Of a stretch of 64,000 nt of DNA, positions 8,218 to 16,394 are shown one piece after another. The notes below the pieces were generated by a model. The model was not told where the DNA came from. It saw only the letters and a program-made list of their open reading frames with translations, and did not search any database. The position numbers and the translations under genes are program-made. The stretch's first letter is position 1, and every line of letters begins with the position of its first letter. Source of the DNA: Cytobacillus sp. NJ13 (GTDB lineage: Bacteria; Bacillota; Bacilli; Bacillales; Cytobacillaceae); assembly GCA_030348385.1 (NCBI GenBank), contig JAUCFP010000006.1, forward strand, positions 1,488,001 through 1,552,000. The letters run 5' to 3'.

Positions 8218-8908
8218 ATGCACATCTCAGCATTTCGACAGTAATTTGACTTGATTTTTGGCACGCCAAAATAAGCATTTGTTCAACCTGTTTTTCAAAT
8301 GCTAGATTCTTTCCTAAGTCAAGCCAGCGGAACCAATAGAGGTAATTATCTAAGTATTTTGTCGCAACACCTTGAAATCGTTCCATCCACTTTTTTAGTC
8401 GATTATGAAAATTATTGACGTGTTGTATATGATAGATTCCTTTTTTCACTCTTTGTTTTTGTCGTTCGTTTACAGGCTCGTGTTGTAGATTTTTCATCTT
8501 GGCGAACTTCTTATAGTTCGTCGCTGTGTCGGTGCATAACAAAGAGGATGGGTCAATGAATTGTCCAATTACTGCGTCTATTTCTTCAGCTTTCACACGC
8601 CCAGTACCTGCCTTACGAGCAATTACATTGCCTATGCGGTCTTGTGCAACCACAACTGCAATCTTTTGATTAGAGATTCCTCGTTTCTGGTCCTTTTCAC
8701 TACGTTTTTTTGGTTTTCTGTGAACGATTTCTCTTCCTTTCATAGATTCACGGAAGAATGTCTCATCACTTTCAATAATTCCCGTTAAATGAGCAAATCC
8801 TTGCGTTCCTAATGCAATGAGAATCTTATGTCTCCAATAAAATGCAGTAGAAAGGTGAATTTTCAGTCGTTTGGCTATTTTCGGTAATGTATATCCTTCG
8901 ACCATCAT
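8216..8908 (-). pseudogene. IS1595-family (ISXO2-like) transposase, 5'-truncated
   Basis: DDE-type transposase fragment of 230 residues. It keeps the HTH region (MVEGYTLPKIAKRLKIHLST), the catalytic acidic positions in IESDETFF and CTDTATNY, and the C-terminal HVNNFHNRLKKWM with LDNYLYWFRWL. The family is normally about 300 aa with an N-terminal zinc ribbon, absent here. The frame runs upstream into a 105-bp dispersed repeat beginning at 8930 without a ribosome site. No terminal inverted repeats were found, so the element is probably dead. Confidence 0.85.
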
Positions 8909-8929
8909 TTCAATATAGAAAATGAAATG

Positions 8930-9034
8930 AACGCCCGCGTGGGTGTTAGTAAAAAGAAATGAAGAAGTATGAGTTTAGTATATCATCCCTATTAGTCATA
9001 AAAAAGGAAAGATTGAAGTTATCTGTTTTCCGCT
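8930..9034 (+). repeat. Dispersed repeat, copy A (105 bp)
   Basis: Starts with a small hairpin AACGCCC-GCGT-GGGTGTT and ends GTTTTCCGCT. It matches copy B at 51568-51672 over the same 105-bp length and copy C at 44063-44112 over its second half (ATTAGTCATAAAAAAGGAAA and following). Here it joins the broken transposase on one side and supplies the last codons of a small ORF on the other. Confidence 0.8.
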
Positions 9035-9144
9035 CCCTTTTCTTTCAATACTTCTATCACCTTTTCGTTTTCCTTTGCCACTTTAAATCCCATATCTTTA
9101 ACAACGGTCTTCTTTCGAGGCTTCAGATTCTTATCTTCTCCCAT
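9019..9144 (-). CDS. Small charged protein, candidate SpoIISC-like second antitoxin (41 aa)
   Basis: ATG at 9144 follows TAAGGAGG by 7 bases, a strong site. The 41-aa product is highly charged and lacks membrane segments. Its C-terminus KVAKENEKVIEVLKEKG resembles the end of the neighbouring 66-aa protein (GVNEMNKKVLELL) and the C-terminal helix of B. subtilis SpoIISB. In B. subtilis the spoIIS locus has a third gene, spoIISC, in this position that also acts as antitoxin. The final codons GCG GAA AAC AGA TAA lie within the dispersed repeat, so the natural C-terminus may have been altered. Identification rests on position and this motif. Confidence 0.5.
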   Translation of the reverse strand: MGEDKNLKPRKKTVVKDMGFKVAKENEKVIEVLKEKGAENR

Positions 9145-9197
9145 AGTTATCCTCCTTATATAAGAAGTATATCCATGGACCTTTTGCAATATGACCA

Positions 9198-9228
9198 TAA
9201 AAAAAGCAAAGGCATTTTGCCTTTGCTT
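9198..9228 (-). terminator. Terminator after the SpoIISB-like gene
   Basis: Perfect minus-strand hairpin AAGCAAAGGCA-AAA-TGCCTTTGCTT followed by a run of seven T. It separates the spoIISB-like gene from the 41-aa gene, so the latter is either read through or has its own promoter. Confidence 0.85.
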
Positions 9229-9235
9229 CCAGTCT

Positions 9236-9436
9236 CTATTGGTTATTTAACAACTCTAACACCTTTTTATTCATTTCATTTACACCACTAAATGAGTCTC
9301 CAGGTGCAACTTTGGTTAATTTCTTTCCGCGACTATTAATTGCAGGGGGTTCTCCAGAGGGAGTAACCATTCTGCCTGCTCGGCCTCTATACTTCTTAAC
9401 CTTTTTTCTTGAATGAGCAATTCTGTTAGCAATCAT
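9236..9436 (-). CDS. Basic small protein, candidate SpoIISB-like antitoxin (66 aa)
   Basis: ATG at 9436 after TGGAGGATGATTAACT. The product is rich in Lys, Arg and Gly in its first half, consistent with an intrinsically disordered SpoIISB-type antitoxin, and ends with a predicted helix GVNEMNKKVLELLNNQ. It lies 55 bp downstream of the SpoIISA-like toxin gene on the same strand, the usual order toxin then antitoxin for spoIIS. B. subtilis SpoIISB is 56 aa. Overall identity cannot be judged here; position, size and charge carry the call. Confidence 0.65.
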   Translation of the reverse strand: MIANRIAHSRKKVKKYRGRAGRMVTPSGEPPAINSRGKKLTKVAPGDSFSGVNEMNKKVLELLNNQ

Positions 9437-9491
9437 AGTTAATCATCCTCCATTGGATTGATTATAGTTAATTATACCACTAATGCGCGTA

Positions 9492-10271
9492 TTAACACAT
9501 CTCCCATTCAAAAATACTGATGAGATTGACAATATTAAGAGCATCAATTCCTGTTACTTCAACATCTTTGCTGCTAACTAAAGCTAAGTAGGTATGCTGG
9601 CCATAAAAAGGAACAATAAATAATTCTTCTATGACCAATGGCAAGCTTTCTGCATCAGCTAGGCGGTTCGAGACATCTTGCAAATCTTCAATGTTCACAT
9701 TATATCTTCTTTCAACCTGCTCTAGTGAAACCATAATGGCATTAATTAATTCCTCCTGATTTTGATAATCGGGTATTAGGAATAATTTTAGTTTGAAATC
9801 AAAAAAACCAGTATATTTACTTACGTATTCACAAAGCTCTTTTTCATATTCTGTCCAACTTGAAACCGGCTGCTTTCCCATGAAATAGTCTTCAGATTCT
9901 TGGATCACTCCAGTAAAGGTATTTGCTTTTTGAGTAACAAAGCCTAATGTCCTTTGGTTCTTTTCTAGTGTCTCTCGAATTAAATCTTCATGCTGAAGTT
10001 CAGCATTAAATATCTTTAATATATTTGGTGTTTGAAACACTGCAAGATCCACAAAGACAATGAAAGCTGTCATTTGGAGCAAAAGCTGCCAGTCCATATA
10101 ATCCATCTCTTGAAAGATAAATCCCAGACAAAGGGCCGTTAAGAACATTACATATAAGCTTTTCCGAAGTCTTCCTATGTGTAAGATAAAGCCTTCACGG
10201 TTCCTAAAATAATAAATTAAGCTGCCAACTAAGTACAAGATGCAAACGCCAAAAAATATTTTTAAGTACAT
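9492..10271 (-). CDS. spoIISA: SpoIISA-family membrane toxin
   Basis: 259-aa protein with three N-terminal membrane segments (about 3-18, 40-57, 66-84) and a cytoplasmic C-terminal domain of about 170 residues. This is the architecture of SpoIISA, whose cytosolic domain is GAF-like and bound by SpoIISB. The pattern after the last helix (LIRETLEKNQRTLGFVTQKAN, then a long acidic region) fits the family. ATG at 10271 has AAAGGAG 8 bases upstream. In Bacillus the toxin damages the membrane when the antitoxin is lacking. Two small downstream genes support a toxin-antitoxin locus. Confidence 0.72.
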   Translation of the reverse strand: MYLKIFFGVCILYLVGSLIYYFRNREGFILHIGRLRKSLYVMFLTALCLGFIFQEMDYMDWQLLLQMTAFIVFVDLAVFQTPNILKIFNAELQHEDLIRETLEKNQRTLGFVTQKANTFTGVIQESEDYFMGKQPVSSWTEYEKELCEYVSKYTGFFDFKLKLFLIPDYQNQEELINAIMVSLEQVERRYNVNIEDLQDVSNRLADAESLPLVIEELFIVPFYGQHTYLALVSSKDVEVTGIDALNIVNLISIFEWEMC

Positions 10272-10354
10272 GTAAGTACTCCTTTCATCCAGGTAAAGAA
10301 ACCTAAACCTGACAATCTATGTGTGTACTTATTCCAATAGATTAATTATATGAA

Positions 10355-10388
10355 AAGAGCCTTATTGGAGTATACCAATAAGGCCTCT
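10355..10388 (-). terminator. Terminator of the E2-like operon
   Basis: Minus-strand hairpin GAGGCCTTATTGG / CCAATAAGGCTC with loop TATACT, followed by TTTTC. It lies directly after the last gene of the five-ORF operon. Confidence 0.8.
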
Positions 10389-10390
10389 CA

Positions 10391-11287
10391 TTAATCTTTT
10401 GCAACAAATTCAGCAAACGTTTTATTAGATGGAGACAGCGTCTCATCATCAAACTCTGCATTTTGATATTTCTCAACCAACATACGGGTTTGAGGATTCA
10501 CATGACCATTATTAGGAGTAGAAAGAAATACATAAGGAATGTGCTGCAGCTTATCCAGAGAATCAATATTATATTCCCCATAGCTCCAACAAACTCTGTG
10601 ATCTCCAAATACATTCGAATATGGATAATGGTACAAGCGAGTGTCTTCTTTCAAAATCTTATCCTTTACACAGGCAATTTTGATTTTACTAATCCGTTGA
10701 TTCTGAATACTGAAATAAAATAGCATTTCAGGATGACCTACTTGTGTGTACTCTACATCATGGTAGCGAACTTTCCTTTTCTCTTTTGGCACTTTAATAA
10801 CAACCGTTTCACTTATTAAGTCTTTTTGGTAGTACACAATATCTTTAGGCATAAAGCTATTACAAAGTACTCGATTCGGTACAGCTGTACTTATGGCTTT
10901 CTCTAGCCAATCGTTTTGTGCTTTCGTAACAATGGAAAAAAATAGTTCCTTAAGTTCTTCTTGATTCTCTGTCATGGCCACTTTTTTAGCTGCGACATCC
11001 AAAATCTTTGAAAGGGCAGGAGTAGATAGTTCTTTGTTTACCTCTGCTTTGTCTAATACTGTAAGCAGTAATGACTGAAACTCCACAGAGTCAGATTTCA
11101 TCTTATCAACATTTTTCAAAGCCGATCCAAGGATGCTTCTCAGACCCATCAGATCAATCTTTTGAATGTCTACTTTATCTAGTAGAAGTATCAATAAATC
11201 TATATAATATTGGTTTTTTTCAAGAGAATCTTTTTCATTTTTTATTTTTTGAATTAGATTTTCAAAAACCGTTCCTACATAGCGCAC
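10391..11287 (-). CDS. Prokaryotic-E2-family-D (PRTRC_B-like) domain protein, downstream part of an amber-split gene
   Basis: 298 codons from a GTG at 11287 with only a weak AGAGG site. The first 140 residues are helical and leucine-rich. The C-terminal half carries the family pattern TRLYHYPYSNVFGDHRVCWS, then PYVFLSTPNNGH. This matches the E2-like fold family D seen in PRTRC cassettes, where the Cys after V (about residue 233) is the proposed thioester-forming position. The frame is continuous with the 60-codon ORF upstream (11312-11494), the two being separated by a single TAG at 11312-11314. The original gene was therefore probably one protein of about 365 aa. Confidence 0.7.
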   Translation of the reverse strand: MRYVGTVFENLIQKIKNEKDSLEKNQYYIDLLILLLDKVDIQKIDLMGLRSILGSALKNVDKMKSDSVEFQSLLLTVLDKAEVNKELSTPALSKILDVAAKKVAMTENQEELKELFFSIVTKAQNDWLEKAISTAVPNRVLCNSFMPKDIVYYQKDLISETVVIKVPKEKRKVRYHDVEYTQVGHPEMLFYFSIQNQRISKIKIACVKDKILKEDTRLYHYPYSNVFGDHRVCWSYGEYNIDSLDKLQHIPYVFLSTPNNGHVNPQTRMLVEKYQNAEFDDETLSPSNKTFAEFVAKD

Positions 11288-11311
11288 GTCTGCCTCTTCA
11301 TCGATATACTT

Positions 11312-11494
11312 CTAAATAACTTCTAGATATTCCTTTTCAAATAAATAATTTAGCAATTCTTGTTCATCTATAGCACTGAGCATACTTCTAATAAAATCGT
11401 CAGTCAGCGCTTTTCTTCTACCAATTTGAATATCTCCATCGAATTTCTTTATCTCAACATGTTTTGACCCATCTAACACAACTTCCATTCGCAT
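11312..11494 (-). CDS. N-terminal 60 residues of the E2-like protein, ending at an in-frame amber codon
   Basis: ATG at 11494 overlaps the stop of the upstream gene (TAATG) and has AAAGGAGAG upstream, so this is the true start of the E2-like gene. The peptide MRMEVVLDGSKHVEIKKFDG continues to FEKEYLEVI and then TAG. Eight in-frame codons later the 298-codon frame begins, with no stop in between. A nonsense mutation, a readthrough site or a sequencing error would each explain this. Alone, the 60-aa peptide matches no family I know. Confidence 0.65.
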   Translation of the reverse strand: MRMEVVLDGSKHVEIKKFDGDIQIGRRKALTDDFIRSMLSAIDEQELLNYLFEKEYLEVI

Positions 11495-12015
11495 TAAGCT
11501 ACACTCTCCTTTGATAATTCTTGTCTTATTTCCTCTAATAAGGCTTGTAACCGATCCTTTAACAGCAAAATACTTTCAAAAAAGCTGTACATAGGGCCGT
11601 AACAAAAATCAAAATAGAGACCAATATTTCCATCCTCGCAAAATAGCATTTTTACCGTAAACTCTCCAAAGTCTCCATCCCAAAATTCATGGTAAGACTT
11701 AATGATTTGCTGGAACTTTAAGTGTATCGACTCTGGAACCGTTCCAATTTCTTTATAAACTTGTTTCAATTCGGGACTATTCATTATCACCATTTCTACA
11801 CCATTGTCATTGGTGTTGGAATCTATTTGTGTCCATTCATTTCCTAGACAAATCATACTAAGCAGGAATTCTACTCCCTCATCACTACTTGCATAATATT
11901 CAAAGTGATCAGGTGGATAAAGTCCTCTCATTTCAAATAAAATTTTTGCTTGTATGACGCGATCAATTGCATCCTGAAATTCACTTTTATCCATTTCTGA
12001 CAAACCAGGTAGCAT
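11494..12015 (-). CDS. Hypothetical acidic protein of the E2-like cassette (173 aa)
   Basis: Soluble acidic protein without membrane segments, rich in Glu, Asp and aromatic residues (YPPDHFEYYASSDEGVEFLL; YFDFCYGPMYSFFESILLL). No family recognised. ATG at 12015 is preferred over a TTG one codon earlier because AAGGAGG lies 8 bases before it. Its stop overlaps the start of the E2-like gene by one base, so the two are translationally coupled and presumably act together. Confidence 0.65.
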   Translation of the reverse strand: MLPGLSEMDKSEFQDAIDRVIQAKILFEMRGLYPPDHFEYYASSDEGVEFLLSMICLGNEWTQIDSNTNDNGVEMVIMNSPELKQVYKEIGTVPESIHLKFQQIIKSYHEFWDGDFGEFTVKMLFCEDGNIGLYFDFCYGPMYSFFESILLLKDRLQALLEEIRQELSKESVA

Positions 12016-12027
12016 CAATATTCCTCC

Positions 12028-12204
12028 TTAAAAAAACCGTTTCTTTTTAGGTTTCGATTGCCTCCAAATGGTGGAGATAATTTCACCTATATAGCAAATC
12101 TCCCTAAAGTCATTTGAATATAAATGATATCTTTCCTGAATCTCATGATCTTCGTACTCCCCTGCCTCCATGCTGGGAATAAAGTAAATATCACCTAAAG
12201 CCAT
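12028..12204 (-). CDS. Small hypothetical protein of the E2-like cassette (58 aa)
   Basis: ATG at 12204, two bases after the stop of the preceding small gene and probably coupled to it. Product MALGDIYFIPSMEAGEYEDH continues to a basic tail KPKKKRFF. It has no membrane segment and no recognised family. The ribosome site of the next gene (AAGGAGG) overlaps its stop codon, which supports it as real. Confidence 0.55.
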   Translation of the reverse strand: MALGDIYFIPSMEAGEYEDHEIQERYHLYSNDFREICYIGEIISTIWRQSKPKKKRFF

Positions 12205-12206
12205 TT

Positions 12207-12365
12207 CTAATGTTTTCTATCAGTTTTCTCTATGAATTCCTTTATCTCACCAAACGTATTTCCAGGTGAAAAAATAAGAGTATTAAACACATCCATCGTA
12301 TTTTCGCTGTCTATTCCCGGCTCTCCGTTACTTTCGAGTTCAGTCCAGACTTTTTCAAGATTCAT
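12207..12365 (-). CDS. Small hypothetical protein, first gene of the E2-like cassette (52 aa)
   Basis: ATG at 12365 with TTGGAGG 8 bases upstream. The product MNLEKVWTELESNGEPGIDS continues to FIEKTDRKH; it is acidic and soluble, with no recognised family. It opens a five-ORF minus-strand operon with spacing of 0-12 bases ending in the E2-like protein. Too short for standard ORF cut-offs, it may be missed by automatic annotation. Confidence 0.55.
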   Translation of the reverse strand: MNLEKVWTELESNGEPGIDSENTMDVFNTLIFSPGNTFGEIKEFIEKTDRKH

Positions 12366-12798
12366 ATCAATTCCTCCAAAATATAAAAACGGTTACTTAA
12401 ATATCATTATACAAGAATAATTTGGGTTTCTTATCCCCGTTTGTACAATTTTACTGCAGGGATTGTGTTATGAGGTAATTAAACTCCTTATATTCCCATA
12501 AAGAAGTAGACAGACAAAAAATTCATCTAACTAGTTCTCTAATTAGCGTTAATCCTTCTTAACGTTTAATATGATATAATTTAAAAAACACCCAATCCCA
12601 AGTATATCAAGGGTTTGAGCGTTTCCTTAACCGAGATTATGAAAGCGTTAATTTGTATTATACGAACTTATCTACCATTATTTTACATAAACTAATCATA
12701 CAGTTCTGTCTTTAGACAACTCAGTTGTGAATTATACACCTCCATAGTGACTATACAACTTAGTCGTGAACTGAACAACTTAATCGTTCGTGAATCAT

Positions 12799-12831
12799 AA
12801 AACCTGATATGTAATTTCTTATCAGGTTTTT
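12799..12831 (+). terminator. Orphan intrinsic terminator
   Basis: Hairpin AAAACCTGATA / TATCAGGTTTT with a 10-base loop and a closing T run. No plus-strand gene lies before it, so it may end a small RNA or be a relic. Confidence 0.6.
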
Positions 12832-12941
12832 GATAGCTTATGAAAAATGACTCCTCTTATCTTTATTACTTAATAACAAAACCAAAGTGTTTTTTAAAAG
12901 TAAGTTGTACTATTTTAAAGTAAATTAAACTCTAGATAATT

Positions 12942-12977
12942 AAAGGAATGTCCCAATGTTGGAGATATTCCTTTTTT
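12942..12977 (+). terminator. Second orphan intrinsic terminator
   Basis: Hairpin AAAGGAATGTC / GATATTCCTTT followed by TTT. No plus-strand ORF precedes it. Confidence 0.55.
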
Positions 12978-13102
12978 CAAAGCAAATATTATTTAATCCT
13001 CATTAAACAAAAGCACCTGATAGTATTTCACAAATTATCTTGTGGAAAAAAAGACGACCTTCATCTTGAAAAAAGCCTGGGATATTGATGAAAAATGAAA
13101 AA

Positions 13103-13870
13103 TTAGAATCCATTTTCCACTAACCATTTCATAATGCTTTCTTCTCTTTCCTTACTATCGTCAAGCTGCAAATCGTATTTGCTCATTTTCTTCTGTGCAA
13201 CAATAGCTCCATCTACCATAAATAATACTCTTTCGGTTTTTGCTGCCACCTTTGCATCATGCGTTACGAGCATTACGGTTGTCCCTTTTATATTAATCTC
13301 TGCAAGAATTGACATAATCTCTTCTGTCGATTTGGAATTTAATGATCCAGTCGGTTCATCTCCAAATATGATATCCGGATCATTTATCAATGCTCTGCAG
13401 ATGCCGACTCTCTGCAGCTGTCCGCCGGATGCCTGGGTGATAGTATGATCTGCAAGCTTTGCAATTCCTGTCATGTGCAACAGTTTTTTTGCTTTTTGGT
13501 TTACCGCATGTTTATCCGCATCTTTTGATACAAGAGCAGGAAACATAACATTGTCAATCACTGACAGATTCTTTAAAAGATTAATATCCTGAAAGATAAA
13601 TCCCATGTGATTCATCCGAATCTTCGCCAGTTCTTCTTCTTTTAGACAGCCGATTTCACGGCCTTTAAATTTCACACTACCTGAGGTTATTCTATCCATA
13701 CCGCTTACATTATATAGCAGCGTTGACTTACCGCTTCCGGATGGGCCCATGACCGATAAGAATTCACCTTTTTCTATCGCCAAGTTTACATCCTTTAAGA
13801 TATGAAGCACATTATCTTTTCCTAATTCTACTTTTTTGTTCATACTTCTTGCTTCTATTATATTGCTCAT
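13103..13870 (-). CDS. ABC transporter ATP-binding protein (MacB/LolD/BceA type)
   Basis: 255-aa nucleotide-binding subunit. Walker A is GPSGSGKSTLLYN, the Q-loop is GFIFQDINLLKNL, the signature is ASGGQLQRVGICRAL, and Walker B is DIIFGDEPTGSLNSKS, followed by the switch histidine in LVTHDAKVAA. This is the subfamily paired with FtsX-type permeases, which expel or sense peptides and lipids rather than import solutes. The permease gene is upstream on the same strand with a 170-bp gap. No two-component system, usual for BceAB modules, is present. Confidence 0.9.
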   Translation of the reverse strand: MSNIIEARSMNKKVELGKDNVLHILKDVNLAIEKGEFLSVMGPSGSGKSTLLYNVSGMDRITSGSVKFKGREIGCLKEEELAKIRMNHMGFIFQDINLLKNLSVIDNVMFPALVSKDADKHAVNQKAKKLLHMTGIAKLADHTITQASGGQLQRVGICRALINDPDIIFGDEPTGSLNSKSTEEIMSILAEINIKGTTVMLVTHDAKVAAKTERVLFMVDGAIVAQKKMSKYDLQLDDSKEREESIMKWLVENGF

Positions 13871-14039
13871 CTATATTCCTCCAACGCCAAACATTTTAAT
13901 CACAGGCTATATACATTAGAGGCACCTGGAATGTCTTATTTTTCAGGAATCTGCATTCTTTTCTGCATTGGTGCCTTCATGCAGGAGACTTCTTCCACCT
14001 TCGCAGACCCGTATCCTGTACGGACTTTTTTCAGCAGTT

Positions 14040-16394
14040 CTAACTTCTTAAAACGACTGATAAATCATCTTTTACGGCTACCTTACAGGACACATAAATC
14101 GTAAAGCCGACTACTATAATGAGCGCCAATGGACATAGCAGCCATGTCTGCCAGGCAACATTAACCAATTCAATTTTTGCAGCTCCCATAGTGGACATTG
14201 CCATACTTACAAGAAACTCTCCTAAATAAGTAGAAGCCAGCACTCCTAAAATGATTCCCAATACGAGTACCATCAACGTTCCTGCCATATATTGATGACT
14301 GATATTTTTAGAGGTTAATCCCACACTTCTCATGATGGCAATCTGAGACATATCCTTTGATAATAGCATCCGAAGGAATAGTGCCGTGATCAATACAGCT
14401 ATGATTACTGCAATAGCGAATGCGCCTATCACAACTGAGCTCATCTGATCAATGATATTTCCAAGCGTCTGCTGCGTATATTCTTGAATATTATTTACCT
14501 GCGCGGAATCATAGGCATTCTGGTAATAGTCCATTTTCTCACGAATATTAACGCCTGGCGCAGCATCCATGTATACAATATACCAAAGGGCGGCCTCTTC
14601 ACTTACACCAAGACTGGTATGCGCCTTTGCTGTTTTCCCGCCATTTGTAATATCTTGATAAATACCCGTTACTTTCAAAGTCTCTTCTGTCCCGCCAGCC
14701 TTGACTGTTACTTCATCTCCCACTTTCTTGTTTAATCCGTCTTTTGACGCATTAGCATAGGAAAGTGAGATTTCTCTTTTACCCTTCGGCTCTCTTCCTT
14801 CCAGATATTTTAATGGAAATACGGAAAAATCGCCGATTTCAATATTCATATAGTCCCAGGAACCTTCCGCATTTTTGATCTGGTAGGAACTTGTGATGTA
14901 TGCCGCATACTTTTCAATATCCGAATCGTCTTTCAGCTCTTCCTGCAGCTTTTGAAAATCTTCTGTAATACTATCGGTCCTTCGAAGGTCGAATCTCATG
15001 TCGGATTTTCCGATCCCCATGTAAGTGGAAAATTGCGGTGAATTCATGGTGTTATACACATTTAACGGAAGAATGACAATAAAAGTACAAACAGCAAAGA
15101 TAATGAACAGTAATCGGTATATTTTCAATCGTTTCCATACATCCCTCAGTCCCATATAAATATTGGTGCTGAAGAATTTGTTCTTAAGCAGCGAGAAACT
15201 GTATTTTCGGTTCTTCCCGCGCTCCATGATATCGGAACGCAATGCTTCCACCGCCGAAATTTTATCGATTCTTTTCAATAATCGCTTGCAGTAAATCACA
15301 ATCATGAAATAGACCAATAATGGAGCAATAAGAGATAGTACATATTTTAAATTCCCTGATAAATCTGAGGATATATAAAGTCTCATATTCCCGTTAAACA
15401 GATTGACCAAGGCAAAGGAAAGCAGATAGCCTATGATACCGGCAGCTGCTGACATGACTCTGTATTTGTTCATATACACCTTCTTAATATCTTTTTTGGA
15501 TATTCCTATTGCATTCATCACACCGATTTCTCTTAAATCTTCATCAATCGTTGCCAAAAATGTAAGCCTGATACAAAGCGAAGCGATAATAATCAGCAGT
15601 ATACTGATAAGTATAATGACCATCACAACTGCGGCATCTGACATGGCATTAAACAACAGAAATACCATTCCTCCGATAGCAGGACCGTTTACCGGAAGAC
15701 CTGCTTCCATATAGGCAGTCTGCAGTCCTTGAGAATCCCCGTTTTCATTCAGTTTAAATTCAATCAGATATTCCAGTTCCCCTACCTGCTTTTCAACCAT
15801 TTCATCATAGTCCGCCTGATTAATAACAAACCGTTTCGAAGAAGTAAGGGAAGAGTTCATCTCATAATCTCTTGCATAATCTGAAATGGTAAATTCTTTC
15901 TGATACCCTTCAGTTTCCACTGTAATCGTATCACCTATTTTTAAGTCATATTCTTCCATGAAATAGATGGGAACCGCCACTTCGCTCTCTTTTATTTCTA
16001 GCCTTTTATTATCCAGATCCAATATAAAATCAAATTTCTTGTTCTGAACAACAAATGAAATATCCTGTACCGTACCAGCCATCGTCTCATTGTTGCCAAA
16101 ATGGATATTCATGCCTTCAAAACCCAGAAGTACCATCGTCTCCTGCATCGCTATATGCTCCTGCTGTGCTTCTGTAAATCTATCAATTTCTGCCTGGTCA
16201 TATTCTCCGGAATGCATCTGTGCAAGGTCAGCTGGGACTGCACGTTCCTGCAGTTCCGACATCGACTGTATCAGATTTGCAACAATATTTGTTGCACTCG
16301 CTCCCAAAAGAACTGCCAGAGTTATAAAAACTAACACTGTCACATTTACGATTTTCTTCCTGAGGAAATCATTCTTTACAATTTTTAAAAACAA
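14040..16394 (-). CDS. FtsX-like ABC transporter permease
   Basis: 784-aa permease with an N-terminal membrane helix, a large extracellular region, and two FtsX domains (about 245-380 and 660-780), the second with the typical LLSKDMSQIAIMRSVGLTSK. This is a macrolide/antimicrobial-peptide exporter-like subunit working with the ATPase downstream. Start is TTG at 16394 after GGGAGG. Codon choice is visibly richer in GC third positions than the AT-rich neighbours, and the pair sits beside an IS110 remnant, so horizontal acquisition is plausible. Substrate unknown. Confidence 0.88.
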   Translation of the reverse strand: MFLKIVKNDFLRKKIVNVTVLVFITLAVLLGASATNIVANLIQSMSELQERAVPADLAQMHSGEYDQAEIDRFTEAQQEHIAMQETMVLLGFEGMNIHFGNNETMAGTVQDISFVVQNKKFDFILDLDNKRLEIKESEVAVPIYFMEEYDLKIGDTITVETEGYQKEFTISDYARDYEMNSSLTSSKRFVINQADYDEMVEKQVGELEYLIEFKLNENGDSQGLQTAYMEAGLPVNGPAIGGMVFLLFNAMSDAAVVMVIILISILLIIIASLCIRLTFLATIDEDLREIGVMNAIGISKKDIKKVYMNKYRVMSAAAGIIGYLLSFALVNLFNGNMRLYISSDLSGNLKYVLSLIAPLLVYFMIVIYCKRLLKRIDKISAVEALRSDIMERGKNRKYSFSLLKNKFFSTNIYMGLRDVWKRLKIYRLLFIIFAVCTFIVILPLNVYNTMNSPQFSTYMGIGKSDMRFDLRRTDSITEDFQKLQEELKDDSDIEKYAAYITSSYQIKNAEGSWDYMNIEIGDFSVFPLKYLEGREPKGKREISLSYANASKDGLNKKVGDEVTVKAGGTEETLKVTGIYQDITNGGKTAKAHTSLGVSEEAALWYIVYMDAAPGVNIREKMDYYQNAYDSAQVNNIQEYTQQTLGNIIDQMSSVVIGAFAIAVIIAVLITALFLRMLLSKDMSQIAIMRSVGLTSKNISHQYMAGTLMVLVLGIILGVLASTYLGEFLVSMAMSTMGAAKIELVNVAWQTWLLCPLALIIVVGFTIYVSCKVAVKDDLSVVLRS

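Larger units (their letters stand above)
12366..13102. other. Long intergenic region with orphan terminators and short repeats
   Basis: About 740 AT-rich bases without a supported ORF. It contains three imperfect copies of ACAACTtAgTcGTGAA (near 12717, 12757 and 12775) and two plus-strand hairpins with T runs described separately. TATAAT occurs near 12576 on the plus strand. Small untranslated RNAs are possible. Confidence 0.45.

Noticed and set aside
12640..12654. cre-like sequence TGAAAGCGTTAATT
   Set aside because: Last two consensus positions fail and no gene starts nearby.
12717..12795. Three short ACAACT repeats as a CRISPR or iteron array
   Set aside because: Copies are imperfect with spacing of about 41 and 19 bases; no constant repeat-spacer period and no cas or rep gene nearby.
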